From Betaproteobacteria bacterium (lineage in GTDB: Bacteria; Pseudomonadota; Gammaproteobacteria; Burkholderiales; Ga0077523), in assembly GCA_025350245.1 (NCBI GenBank), contig JANXYG010000004.1, forward strand, positions 45,082 through 109,081: a DNA stretch of 64,000 bases, written 5' to 3'. The position numbers and the translations under genes were made by a program. The notes under the pieces are model-generated. The model was not told the origin of the DNA. It did not search any database and saw only the letters and a program-made list of their open reading frames with translations. Positions 1 through 7,252 of the stretch are shown piece by piece (position 1 is the stretch's first letter; each line of letters opens with the position of its first letter).

Positions 1-1
1 C

Positions 2-241
2 GAACTCAACGAAGCATTCGCGGCGCAATCGCTGGCCGTGATCCGCGAACTGGGACTCGATCCGTCGCGGATCAATCCGCTGGGTGGCGCGATTGCGCTG
101 GGGCATCCATTGGGTGCCACCGGCGCCATCCGTACCGCGACCATCGTCCATGGCCTGCGCCGCGCAGGGCAACGCTATGGCATGGTCACGATGTGTGTCG
201 GCACCGGCATGGGTGCGGCGGGGTTGTTCGAGGCGGTATAG
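2..241 (+). CDS. Acetyl-CoA acetyltransferase (thiolase), C-terminal part
   Basis: This is the 3' end of a thiolase whose start lies before the window. The reading frame is open from base 2 and ends at TAG 239-241. The visible residues include NEAFA, the glycine-rich [15 protein letters not shown] segment with the catalytic His of the GHP motif, and the C-terminal CVGTGMG segment carrying the second catalytic Cys, all diagnostic of the family. Such enzymes condense or cleave acetyl-CoA units in beta-oxidation or polyhydroxyalkanoate synthesis. The substrate range cannot be told from 79 residues. The following gene is on the opposite strand and convergent. Confidence 0.95.
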   Translation, partial: ELNEAFAAQSLAVIRELGLDPSRINPLGGAIALGHPLGATGAIRTATIVHGLRRAGQRYGMVTMCVGTGMGAAGLFEAV

Positions 242-281
242 GTAGCAACATGAGGTCGACCACCATGGCCGACCCCGTTCT

Positions 282-308
282 GGTGCGCCTGGGAACATCG
301 GGCGCACC
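282..308. terminator. Candidate hairpin between convergent genes
   Basis: A perfect 8-bp inverted repeat (GGTGCGCC at 282-289, GGCGCACC at 301-308) with an 11-nt loop lies between the thiolase stop and the stop of the convergent PEP-CTERM gene. There is no U-tract, so its role as a terminator is only inferred from position. Confidence 0.35.
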
Positions 309-331
309 TGACCACTGCGAAACGCTCCGCG

Positions 332-904
332 TCAGGTGGCGCCGGCGACCGTGCGGTTACGCCGTCCAAGCGTCAGCGCCAGCAGGGCGAACCCGGCGAG
401 CATCATCGCCACCGTGCTCGGTTCCGGCACGCCCAGCACCTGCACCGAGGCCTTGCCGAACAATGGCGTGATCTCATTTCCCGCGACATCGCTGAACACG
501 AACAACGTCGACGCGGCCAGTGCGATTTCCGAGAGGCCGAGCGCGAGCGCCTTGAAACTCAGGGTGGCAATGTCGAAGTCGCCGCTGCGAGGGGTGGCGA
601 AACTGTTGAAGCTGGCGTCCGTCAGGGTGCCTGCAACGTTGTCGATGGCGCCGCCGGCCGGAACGAATTCCCAGATCGGGGCGATGCTCACCCCGGTGAG
701 TTGCAAGGCGGCGCCATTGAACGTGAAGTCGAACCCGCCACCCACGAGGGTTTCGAGAAAGCCCTGGCCCCTCACCTCGAGATCGAAACTGTCGCCGACA
801 TTCACCACCGTGTTCAGTGGCTGGATGATCAGGGATCCTGCGGTGGCGGTTGCCGCGGCGGACAGCAGGGCAATCGCTGCCAGAAATGCACGAAATCGTT
901 TCAT
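332..904 (-). CDS. PEP-CTERM protein with cohesin-like domain
   Basis: A 190-residue secreted protein. Residues 1-22 form a signal peptide (charged MKRFR, hydrophobic core, cleavage near ATA/TAG). Residues about 24-150 look like a cohesin-type beta-sandwich: a V-x-V-G-D-x-F-D-L-E-V start, then GGGFDFTFNGAALQL matching the 'F.l.yD...L.l' core of cohesins. Residues 159-190 are a PEP-CTERM sorting signal: VPEPST, a hydrophobic helix, then GRRNR. Proteins of this class are processed by an exosortase and exported to the surface or extracellular matrix. AGAGGG lies just before ATG 904. The gene sits 73 nt downstream of a dockerin-bearing protease on the same strand, so co-transcription is likely. 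The PEP-CTERM call is firm; the cohesin fold is from pattern only. Confidence 0.85.
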   Translation of the reverse strand: MKRFRAFLAAIALLSAAATATAGSLIIQPLNTVVNVGDSFDLEVRGQGFLETLVGGGFDFTFNGAALQLTGVSIAPIWEFVPAGGAIDNVAGTLTDASFNSFATPRSGDFDIATLSFKALALGLSEIALAASTLFVFSDVAGNEITPLFGKASVQVLGVPEPSTVAMMLAGFALLALTLGRRNRTVAGAT

Positions 905-977
905 GTCACCCTCTCTTCGTTGAACGAAATACCGGACTTCCGATCGGTAACCAGTCGAGCATTTTCAATACGGATGC

Positions 978-3590
978 TCACCCGGCATCGGACGGCAGAT
1001 GCCAGGCGGAGCGTCCCGGCCGGCGGCCGAAAAGCTGCTTGAACTTCGCCAGATCGATCGCGTTCACCAGGCCGTCGCCGTTGATGTCGGCGGCGGTTTC
1101 GCCGCGCGTGCCGAACCGCGCCTTGAACAGCGCCAGATCGATGCTGTTGACGAAGCCGTCGTTGTTGAGGTCGCCATCGCAGGCGTTACCGTAGCCGTCG
1201 CGGTCGGTGTCGAGTTGGTCTTTGTTGGCGATGTCGATGCAGTTGTCGCGGCTGTCGGGAACGCCGTCGCGATCGGTGTCGGTCTCGTCCAGCGCCGCCT
1301 GGACGGAGAGGCCGTCCGGCGACCCGACCCGCACCCAGAAATTGCCCTTGAAGCCACCCAGATCGATGCGCCCGTCGCCCTCGCGATTGATCAGGCCTCG
1401 GCCCAGGATGCGACCCGACTCGGGATCGATGGCAACCGCGGTGATCAGTTCGGGGAACGGGCAGGAGAGGCAGGGCGGGTCTGGAATCGGAATCCGGATG
1501 ACCGCAAGCCCTTCCAGCAGCGCGATGTTGACCACCGAGAAGATCCACGGCGGGCTGACGCGAAGCTTGACCGTGGGGTCGCCGAGCAGGTTGTAGAGAT
1601 TCAGTTCCTGGCGCAAGCCCGATACCCCGGGGCGAACGCCGCCGACATCGAACGGATGCAGGTTCGGCGTGGCACCCGAGTCCACGGCGGCAATGAACGC
1701 CCTGGCGTGGTTGAGGACGTCCCCCAGGCGCTGGATCGGGGTGGCGGCACCATAGCCTGGAATGAAGTCGGGGAAGATGGCGTCGAACAGGCCGAGCGTC
1801 AGGTGATTGTTGTCGATCGTGCTGCTCGAGCGGGTATCGCCGATCACCGCCAGCGCCCCGTCGGCCTTGCGCAGGAAGGCCTCCGCCCAGTACACCGTGC
1901 CGGGCGCGGGTCCGTAGCCGGCACCGACGATATTCGCGGGCAGATCGACCGTTTCGTTGTCGAAGATGCCGCTCGCGCAGTTGATGCTGAACACCACCGG
2001 GAACCGGTTGTTGGTGACCGCGATTGCGCCGAGGTCGCCGGTGTCGAAAGCGGGGTCGCCCCATCCATCCCACCAGCCATGGTCGCGGTGATACAGCAGC
2101 GCGGTGCCGTTGTTGACCGCATTGACGATGTCGGCCGTCGTCCCGTTCCAGGCGAATCCGGGCTTGCGCAGATCGAGCGGAATGGCCCCGCCGCCGCGAT
2201 AGAACAGCGGATTCGCGGCAGCACTGGCGGTGTAAATGCGTTGCGGGGAGTATCCGAGTGTTTCGGTGTAGTCGCGCACCAGTTCGGTGGTTTCCGCAAA
2301 CCAGCGGTCATCAGTGGGGTCGTTACCCTGAAAGTAGGATGCGAAGGTCAGGCGGTTGTAGAAATCGCTGCCGAACAGAGCATTCGGCGGCGGCGAGGTT
2401 TCGAAGGCCATCGTCTTCGAGACGATCGTGTTCGCCTGGGCCAGGGTGTCGACCGGAAACCGGCCGATGCCGAATGGCGGAATGTCGGTCGGCCCGGCGC
2501 CGAACTGGCCATACCAGATGTCGCTCGCGTTCTTCGCCGAGTCGGAATTGTTGTTGAGGTCGTAGTGGGTGGGGATGTACTCGGCGTCGCCGACGAACAG
2601 CACCCACTTGGGTTTGATGAGATGGGTGGCGTAGTAGTTGGCAATCCAGTTGCGGATTTGTACCGCGCTTGCTACCGCCGGACCGCCGGAGATCGTCTGC
2701 GTATTCACGACCAGCGTCGAGATGCCCAGCGCCACCTTGTGCGCGCGCAGCGTGTTGGCCGCGGCCAGGAAATCAGGGTGCGTGATGATCAGGAATCGCA
2801 CTCCGGAGCGGTTCGGTATCAGGGCCGGCGGGCAGAACTGCTTGATCGCGAACGCCTTGTTCAGGGCCAGCGGCAGGGCCGGAAGCGGCAGGCGCTCGAA
2901 ATGCTGGTCGATGCCGTCGAACGCGGGCAGGGTCCTGGTATCGATCAGCCGATCGATCAGGAAGCAGTCGCCGGCGTCGTGGAATATCGTGACCAGATAG
3001 CTGGGATAGTAGGTGAGCAGACTTTTGGCGGGGTCGTAGCCGAAGGGCGAGAACTTGAAGGTGGCCACGTTGGCGTCGCCCTTGAAGATCGAGTTTCGTT
3101 CCAGTGCCTCGCCAGGTTGCCGCGAGCCCTTCAGATAGAGGTCGCGGTCGAACTGGAACTTGGGTAGCTCCCGATCCTGTTTGCGCGCGATCTCGCCCGG
3201 TTGCACCGGGAAGATCGTGGCCTGCAGAATCCTCGGGTCGCCTTCGGGCTTCACGTCGACGCTCAGCGTCGTCAGGTCGATCGGCAATGCCAGCGGGAAA
3301 CCGATCACCGGTAGTTCCGGGTGGCCGAGTGAGCCGACACCGATGCCGGCACCGCCCTGCCCACCCTCGCGCTGCGAGAAACGCTGGAACTTGCCGGCCG
3401 GCGTGTCGACATCCTCGAGTTTCGGCGAGCCGACGGTGATCCGCAGGAGAGTGATTCGAGGCCCTGCTTCCACCAACTGTACCGAGACCGCGGCATGCGC
3501 CACCGAGAACCAGGTCGACAGAAAAGCGAGGAAGGTCGCGAACGCAAAGGGTATGCAGGGTATGCAGGGTATGCAGAGTCTTGTAGTCAT
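978..3590 (-). CDS. Secreted C25 (gingipain-type) peptidase with dockerin
   Basis: An 870-residue secreted cysteine peptidase. The start at 3590 is chosen because GGAGG (3600-3596) lies 5 nt before it; an ATG at 3602 has no such site. Residues 1-33 form a signal peptide ending SVAHAA. The middle carries the C25 fold: RFLIITHPDF, then a catalytic His in HRDHG (His504) and a catalytic Cys in SINCAS (Cys538), 34 residues apart as in gingipains. Residues about 785-805 are a thrombospondin type 3-like acidic repeat (DTDRDGVPD, DTDRDGYGN). Residues 806-856 are a type I dockerin with two Ca-binding loops (DLNNDGFVNSIDL and DINGDGLVNAIDL). The neighbouring PEP-CTERM protein has a cohesin-like domain, so docking of this protease to it is a reasonable inference. 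Cleavage specificity is unknown. Confidence 0.9.
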   Translation of the reverse strand: MTTRLCIPCIPCIPFAFATFLAFLSTWFSVAHAAVSVQLVEAGPRITLLRITVGSPKLEDVDTPAGKFQRFSQREGGQGGAGIGVGSLGHPELPVIGFPLALPIDLTTLSVDVKPEGDPRILQATIFPVQPGEIARKQDRELPKFQFDRDLYLKGSRQPGEALERNSIFKGDANVATFKFSPFGYDPAKSLLTYYPSYLVTIFHDAGDCFLIDRLIDTRTLPAFDGIDQHFERLPLPALPLALNKAFAIKQFCPPALIPNRSGVRFLIITHPDFLAAANTLRAHKVALGISTLVVNTQTISGGPAVASAVQIRNWIANYYATHLIKPKWVLFVGDAEYIPTHYDLNNNSDSAKNASDIWYGQFGAGPTDIPPFGIGRFPVDTLAQANTIVSKTMAFETSPPPNALFGSDFYNRLTFASYFQGNDPTDDRWFAETTELVRDYTETLGYSPQRIYTASAAANPLFYRGGGAIPLDLRKPGFAWNGTTADIVNAVNNGTALLYHRDHGWWDGWGDPAFDTGDLGAIAVTNNRFPVVFSINCASGIFDNETVDLPANIVGAGYGPAPGTVYWAEAFLRKADGALAVIGDTRSSSTIDNNHLTLGLFDAIFPDFIPGYGAATPIQRLGDVLNHARAFIAAVDSGATPNLHPFDVGGVRPGVSGLRQELNLYNLLGDPTVKLRVSPPWIFSVVNIALLEGLAVIRIPIPDPPCLSCPFPELITAVAIDPESGRILGRGLINREGDGRIDLGGFKGNFWVRVGSPDGLSVQAALDETDTDRDGVPDSRDNCIDIANKDQLDTDRDGYGNACDGDLNNDGFVNSIDLALFKARFGTRGETAADINGDGLVNAIDLAKFKQLFGRRPGRSAWHLPSDAG
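3551..3577. repeat. 9-bp tandem repeat inside the protease signal peptide
   Basis: Three copies of the 9-bp unit GTATGCAGG (the third with one mismatch) encode Ile-Pro-Cys repeats early in the signal peptide of the C25 peptidase. Gain or loss of a unit would keep the frame but change the signal-peptide length. Confidence 0.8.
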
Positions 3591-3792
3591 TGGATCCTCC
3601 ATTTGTGTCGTGATGCAGCGACAGCCGAAAAGTCAATGACACGCAACTTGTTGTGGCAGCGATTTAACGTTAGGACGTGGCGTTTGAAATAGCAACAGGT
3701 TGGCTAGGGATTTTGTTTTTGCGATCGACCGGATTGCTATTGGAAGATCGCTAGGAATCCACTGTGGTAACGGTTGTCGCGGATCGGTGAAG

Positions 3793-4266
3793 ATGAAACA
3801 TCGTTGTTTCAAAAGGAGAGACCGGCCGCGGGTCCGATCCGCGGTGGGCATCCGCGACGCGCACGGAATGTGGTCCGGAGCGTTTCCGCACCGACGCGAA
3901 AATCGACCTGTCGGTTCTGACGGATCCGCGCGTTCGTTCGTGCGAATCGTCCAGACGCCGGCCGGCTTCGAAGGCAAGGTGGTCGGGATCCTGCCGTTGC
4001 CGAGCGATGATCCCGACAACCCGGGCCGGCTGTGCAAGCTCTGCACCGACGAGCGCAAGGACAAGCCGATCCTGGGGATGATCAGTCTGCGAGGCCTGAG
4101 GCCCGACGGCGATGTGTTCGCCGGCGGCGAGACTCTCGACCCCGACAACAGCAAGACCTACCGCTGCAAGTTGATGGTCAGGGACGGCGGCAAGCGCCTG
4201 GATGTGCGAGGCTTCATCGGCATGGCGTTGATCGGCCGCACCCAGAGCTGGGTGCGCGAGGAGTAG
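3793..4266 (+). CDS. DUF2147 family protein, abnormal N-terminus
   Basis: Residues from SFVRIVQ to the end match the DUF2147 family: GKVVGILPLPSDDP, then LCKLCTDERKDKPILGM, GGETLDP, and the terminal LDVRGFIGMALIGRTQSWVRE. Members are small periplasmic or secreted proteins of unknown function with a signal peptide and a conserved G-x-W start to the domain. Here no signal peptide is visible in any frame and the segment before SFVRIVQ (MKHRCFKRRDRP onward) is basic and unlike the family. ATG 3793 is only weakly supported (GGTGA upstream); a purine-rich AAAAGGAGAG at about 3811 lies inside the frame. The gene may have a decayed 5' end. The region 3603-3792 upstream is comparatively AT-rich and has no other gene. 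Confidence 0.6.
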   Translation: MKHRCFKRRDRPRVRSAVGIRDAHGMWSGAFPHRRENRPVGSDGSARSFVRIVQTPAGFEGKVVGILPLPSDDPDNPGRLCKLCTDERKDKPILGMISLRGLRPDGDVFAGGETLDPDNSKTYRCKLMVRDGGKRLDVRGFIGMALIGRTQSWVREE

Positions 4267-4282
4267 TCAGTATCGAAAGCGG

Positions 4283-4409
4283 AGGGGCCCCGCCCACAGG
4301 GTCCCGCGCCCACACCCACAGGGGCCCCGCCCACAGGGTCCCCCGAGGACGGGGCGCCCCCTGGAGGGGGAAGGCGAAGCGCAGCGCAGCCTGGGGGTGG
4401 GCCAAACTT
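4283..4409. repeat. GC-rich dispersed repeat, copy 1, with internal direct repeats
   Basis: Between the DUF2147 gene and the end of the aldolase gene lies a GC-rich block. It has a 23-bp direct repeat at 4283-4305 and 4320-4342 (period 37 nt), then a hairpin (GCGCCCCCTGGAGGGGG). On the minus strand its core reads GGCTGCGCTGCG followed by CTTCCCCCTCCAGGGGGCGC. The same core recurs at 32350-32420 and, degenerate, at 40705-40760, each time directly after a stop codon. Confidence 0.75.
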
Positions 4410-5153
4410 TTAGCGGTGTCCGCCCGACCAGCCGGGTTGGTCGCGATCGAGCAACCGCTTGAGCGCATCGAAGTGCAGCACCGATTGCTGCCGCTGACTC
4501 TCGATCTGGCTCGCGGCATGCTCGACCAGGTGCGTCGGGGCACGCTTCAGCCGGCCACCGGTACCTTGGGCGAGCACCTGCACCATGCACGAGCGCTCAA
4601 GGTAGTAGAGATCGTCGAACGCGTGGGCGACGTTGTCGCCGCAGACGATCACGCCGTGATGCGCGAGGAACACAACGTCGCGGTCGCCCAGGGCGTTGCA
4701 GATGCGGTCACCCTCGTTCTCGTCCAGCGCCACGCCGCCGTAGTCGCCGTCGTAGCCGATGCGGTTCCAGAACCGCATCGCGTTCTGGTTGGCGGCGCAG
4801 TCGAGCGCGCCGTTTTCCAGGAGGCATAGCGCGGTCGCGTGCGGCATGTGAGTGTGCAGCACGCACTTTTTGCGCTTGCCCAGATGGATGCGGCCATGGA
4901 TGAAGAACGCGGTCGGTTCCACCTTGTGTCTCCCCTCGACCACCTCGCCGTGCTCGTCGACGATCATCAGGTCGTCGGGTACCAGCTCGGACCAGTGGAA
5001 GCCCTGCGGATTGATGAGGAACTTGTCGGGTGCGCCCGGCAGTTCGAGGCTGAAGTGATTGCAGACGCCTTCGTTGAGGCCGATGCGAGCGGCGGAGCGC
5101 AGGGCAGCGATGAGGTCGATGCGCGCGGCGCGAATGTCGTGGCTCAGTGGCAT
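4410..5153 (-). CDS. Class II aldolase/adducin family protein
   Basis: A 247-residue protein of the class II aldolase/adducin family (fuculose-phosphate aldolase, ribulose-5-phosphate epimerase fold). Start 5153 is chosen for AGAGGAG 7 nt upstream; the frame continues 7 codons further to a TTG lacking a good site. Visible metal-site motifs are HTHMPHATAL (HxH, zinc ligands) and FLAHHGVIVCG (HHG, third ligand); GVCNHFSLELPG is the N-terminal signature. Residues between give the usual alternating fold. The substrate is probably a sugar phosphate or related hydroxy acid but cannot be assigned. The gene is separated by about 36 nt from the next gene upstream on the same strand. Confidence 0.9.
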   Translation of the reverse strand: MPLSHDIRAARIDLIAALRSAARIGLNEGVCNHFSLELPGAPDKFLINPQGFHWSELVPDDLMIVDEHGEVVEGRHKVEPTAFFIHGRIHLGKRKKCVLHTHMPHATALCLLENGALDCAANQNAMRFWNRIGYDGDYGGVALDENEGDRICNALGDRDVVFLAHHGVIVCGDNVAHAFDDLYYLERSCMVQVLAQGTGGRLKRAPTHLVEHAASQIESQRQQSVLHFDALKRLLDRDQPGWSGGHR

Positions 5154-5189
5154 GGCGATGCTCCTCTTGGGCAAGTAGCGGAAGATAGG

Positions 5190-7205
5190 TCAGGTTGGCG
5201 GGACGTCGGCCGTGGCTCGGGGCGGGCGCACGAAGTCCAGTGGCGATGTGATCATGCGCCGCCCCAGTGCCGCCAGCAGCGGCCGCGCATAGCGGAAGCG
5301 CACGTGCCGAGCCTTCAGCGCTACCAGCAGTGCGAGCCCGAAGCTCACCGTCAGGTTGACCCCCCCGACCAGCAGCACACCGAGGGTCGAGATCGCGAAC
5401 ACCTGCCATGGCACCTGTTGGTCGAGCGACACGACCGCCGTCGCCAGATTGGCGGCGGAGAACGTGATGTGACGGATGTCGAGCGGCAGGCCGAGGTTCA
5501 GACCCAGTGTCGCGGTGCTGCCGAGGAATACGCCGAACCAGAAATTGCCGGCCAGCCCGCCGAGATTGTTTTCGATGTAGCTGGCGAGCTGGTGCAGGCG
5601 ATGCGGCCCGATCAGGCGTTCGAGCCAACGCAATTGTTCGATCCGCTGCGGGATACGGTTGTAGATCGCGATATTGTCGTGATAGCCGGAAATCAGGCCG
5701 GACAGGAACAGATAGCAGCCGGCGATCGCCGCATGGAACAGCGCGAGGCTGGCGAACGGATGCAGGTCGTGCAGCACCTGCCGCGCGGCCGCGGGCGACA
5801 TCACATGGGCGCCGGTCGACAGGTGCAGGGCAGCGGCGATCACGAAGGCGAGCGGAAAGGCGAAACTGACGTTGCCGAGAATGGCGATCACCTGACTGCG
5901 CACGACCCGCGTGATCAGGTCGGCCATCGCGCCGGCGTCGGGTTTCGTGCCGGGTGGATGATCGAGTGCCGCCGCGATGCGAGACGCCGTCATCGCCGGC
6001 TGCTTGGTGGCAATGGTGAAGTGCAACACATGGATCAGCATGAAGCCGAGGGCGTAGTTCATGCTGTAGGCAAAGGCCTCGATCAGCGGCGCCGGGTGCA
6101 GGTCGTGCAGGCCGATCTTGATCAGCGCCATGAACGGGACGATCAGCCCGGCGCCAAGGGCCGAGGTGAACATCGCCTGGTATTCCGCCGGCGTGTTGGT
6201 GATGTAGTGCTCGCCGGTGCGGCCGGCGTGCTCGGTGACTTCACGCGCGATCAGCTCGGTGTTGCGCCCGAAATGGCGCCGCAGGTTGTTGCTCTCGTTC
6301 TCGGCCTCGACCAGCAGCTTGAACAGCCGCACCGCGGAAGCCACCCGGCGGTCCGCCGGTGTCCGGTCGAGCAGGTCGAGCAGTTGCTCCATGCGCGCGA
6401 TGGTCTCGGCCAGCCGCTGTAGCAGGTAGGTGAGGGCGACGCTGATGCCGGTGTTGCCGGTGTTGCGCCGTACCCGCGTGATCACGTCGCAGCACTGGTC
6501 GAGCAGGACCCGCAGGTGCTTGTCGTCCTCGGCCTGGGGCGCGTTGTTCTCGGTGGCTTCCCGGAACGCGGCGATCCAGCGCAGCGTTTCGGCTAACTGT
6601 TCCAGGAACGGCGATTCGTGCTCGCGCAGCGCCGGCCGGGTGGCCACCAGATCGGGGTGCACGCCCATCGCGGCGATACGGGCGGAAACGATGCGCACGG
6701 CGTCGAGCAATTGTGCGATGGTCGGGTCGGCATGCCGGCCCGACAGGAAATCGACGCCGATCGCGTTGAACACGTTCTGCCACTGTTCGTCGTCGATCGC
6801 CGTTACCCAGCGATGATCGGTGGTGCGGTGGAATACCTGCCCCAGCGCGTCCTTCAACGACGTCGGATCGACCGCCGCCGGCAGCAGCTTGTGCGCGACG
6901 CGGCGCCACAATTCGGTGAAGAATCCGGTATCGGGCAGCACGCCCAGATCGGCATAGAGCGCGGTCTGATGATGGGTCGTGAACAGGCGCAGCAGGTAGT
7001 CGCGCAGGCCCTCGCGTAGCCGTGGCGCCGAGGCCAGCACGAACTGGAGCGCTTGCAGGTTCTTCAGCGCCCGGGCGCCGTCGTCGGGATCGCGTGGGCG
7101 AATCTCGGCCGCCAGACGGCACAGCAGCGTGGCGCCCGGATCGTCGCCGGCGTCGGCGATGGCGGCCAGCACCGGTTGCAGGCCGGGCGCAATGTCCACT
7201 GTCAT
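5190..7205 (-). CDS. Gcr-type 'site-specific recombinase' membrane protein
   Basis: About 671 residues. The sequence resembles the family listed as SpecificRecomb (neisserial Gcr). Nothing in it looks like a recombinase: there is no integrase RHRY or resolvase Ser motif. The N-terminal half is soluble and helical; the C-terminal half holds about six hydrophobic segments (for example around YALGFMLIHVLHF, FAFPLAFVIAAAL, LALFHAAIAGCYLF and FAISTLGVLLVGGV). It is therefore better described as an integral membrane protein of unknown function. ATG 7205 is used; an alternative ATG at 7253 overlaps the stop of the ETF-QO gene (TGATG) and would add 16 basic residues, so translational coupling is possible. 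Confidence 0.75.
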   Translation of the reverse strand: MTVDIAPGLQPVLAAIADAGDDPGATLLCRLAAEIRPRDPDDGARALKNLQALQFVLASAPRLREGLRDYLLRLFTTHHQTALYADLGVLPDTGFFTELWRRVAHKLLPAAVDPTSLKDALGQVFHRTTDHRWVTAIDDEQWQNVFNAIGVDFLSGRHADPTIAQLLDAVRIVSARIAAMGVHPDLVATRPALREHESPFLEQLAETLRWIAAFREATENNAPQAEDDKHLRVLLDQCCDVITRVRRNTGNTGISVALTYLLQRLAETIARMEQLLDLLDRTPADRRVASAVRLFKLLVEAENESNNLRRHFGRNTELIAREVTEHAGRTGEHYITNTPAEYQAMFTSALGAGLIVPFMALIKIGLHDLHPAPLIEAFAYSMNYALGFMLIHVLHFTIATKQPAMTASRIAAALDHPPGTKPDAGAMADLITRVVRSQVIAILGNVSFAFPLAFVIAAALHLSTGAHVMSPAAARQVLHDLHPFASLALFHAAIAGCYLFLSGLISGYHDNIAIYNRIPQRIEQLRWLERLIGPHRLHQLASYIENNLGGLAGNFWFGVFLGSTATLGLNLGLPLDIRHITFSAANLATAVVSLDQQVPWQVFAISTLGVLLVGGVNLTVSFGLALLVALKARHVRFRYARPLLAALGRRMITSPLDFVRPPRATADVPPT

Positions 7206-7252
7206 CTGCACGCGGGGGGCCCCGGTGCGGGTCGTCCTTCGGTGCAGCCGCA

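Noticed and set aside
999-3167. Long plus-strand open frame (722 codons) opposite the C25 peptidase
   Set aside because: It is the antisense of a gene with clear domains, catalytic residues and ribosome site; its own translation has no recognisable domains.
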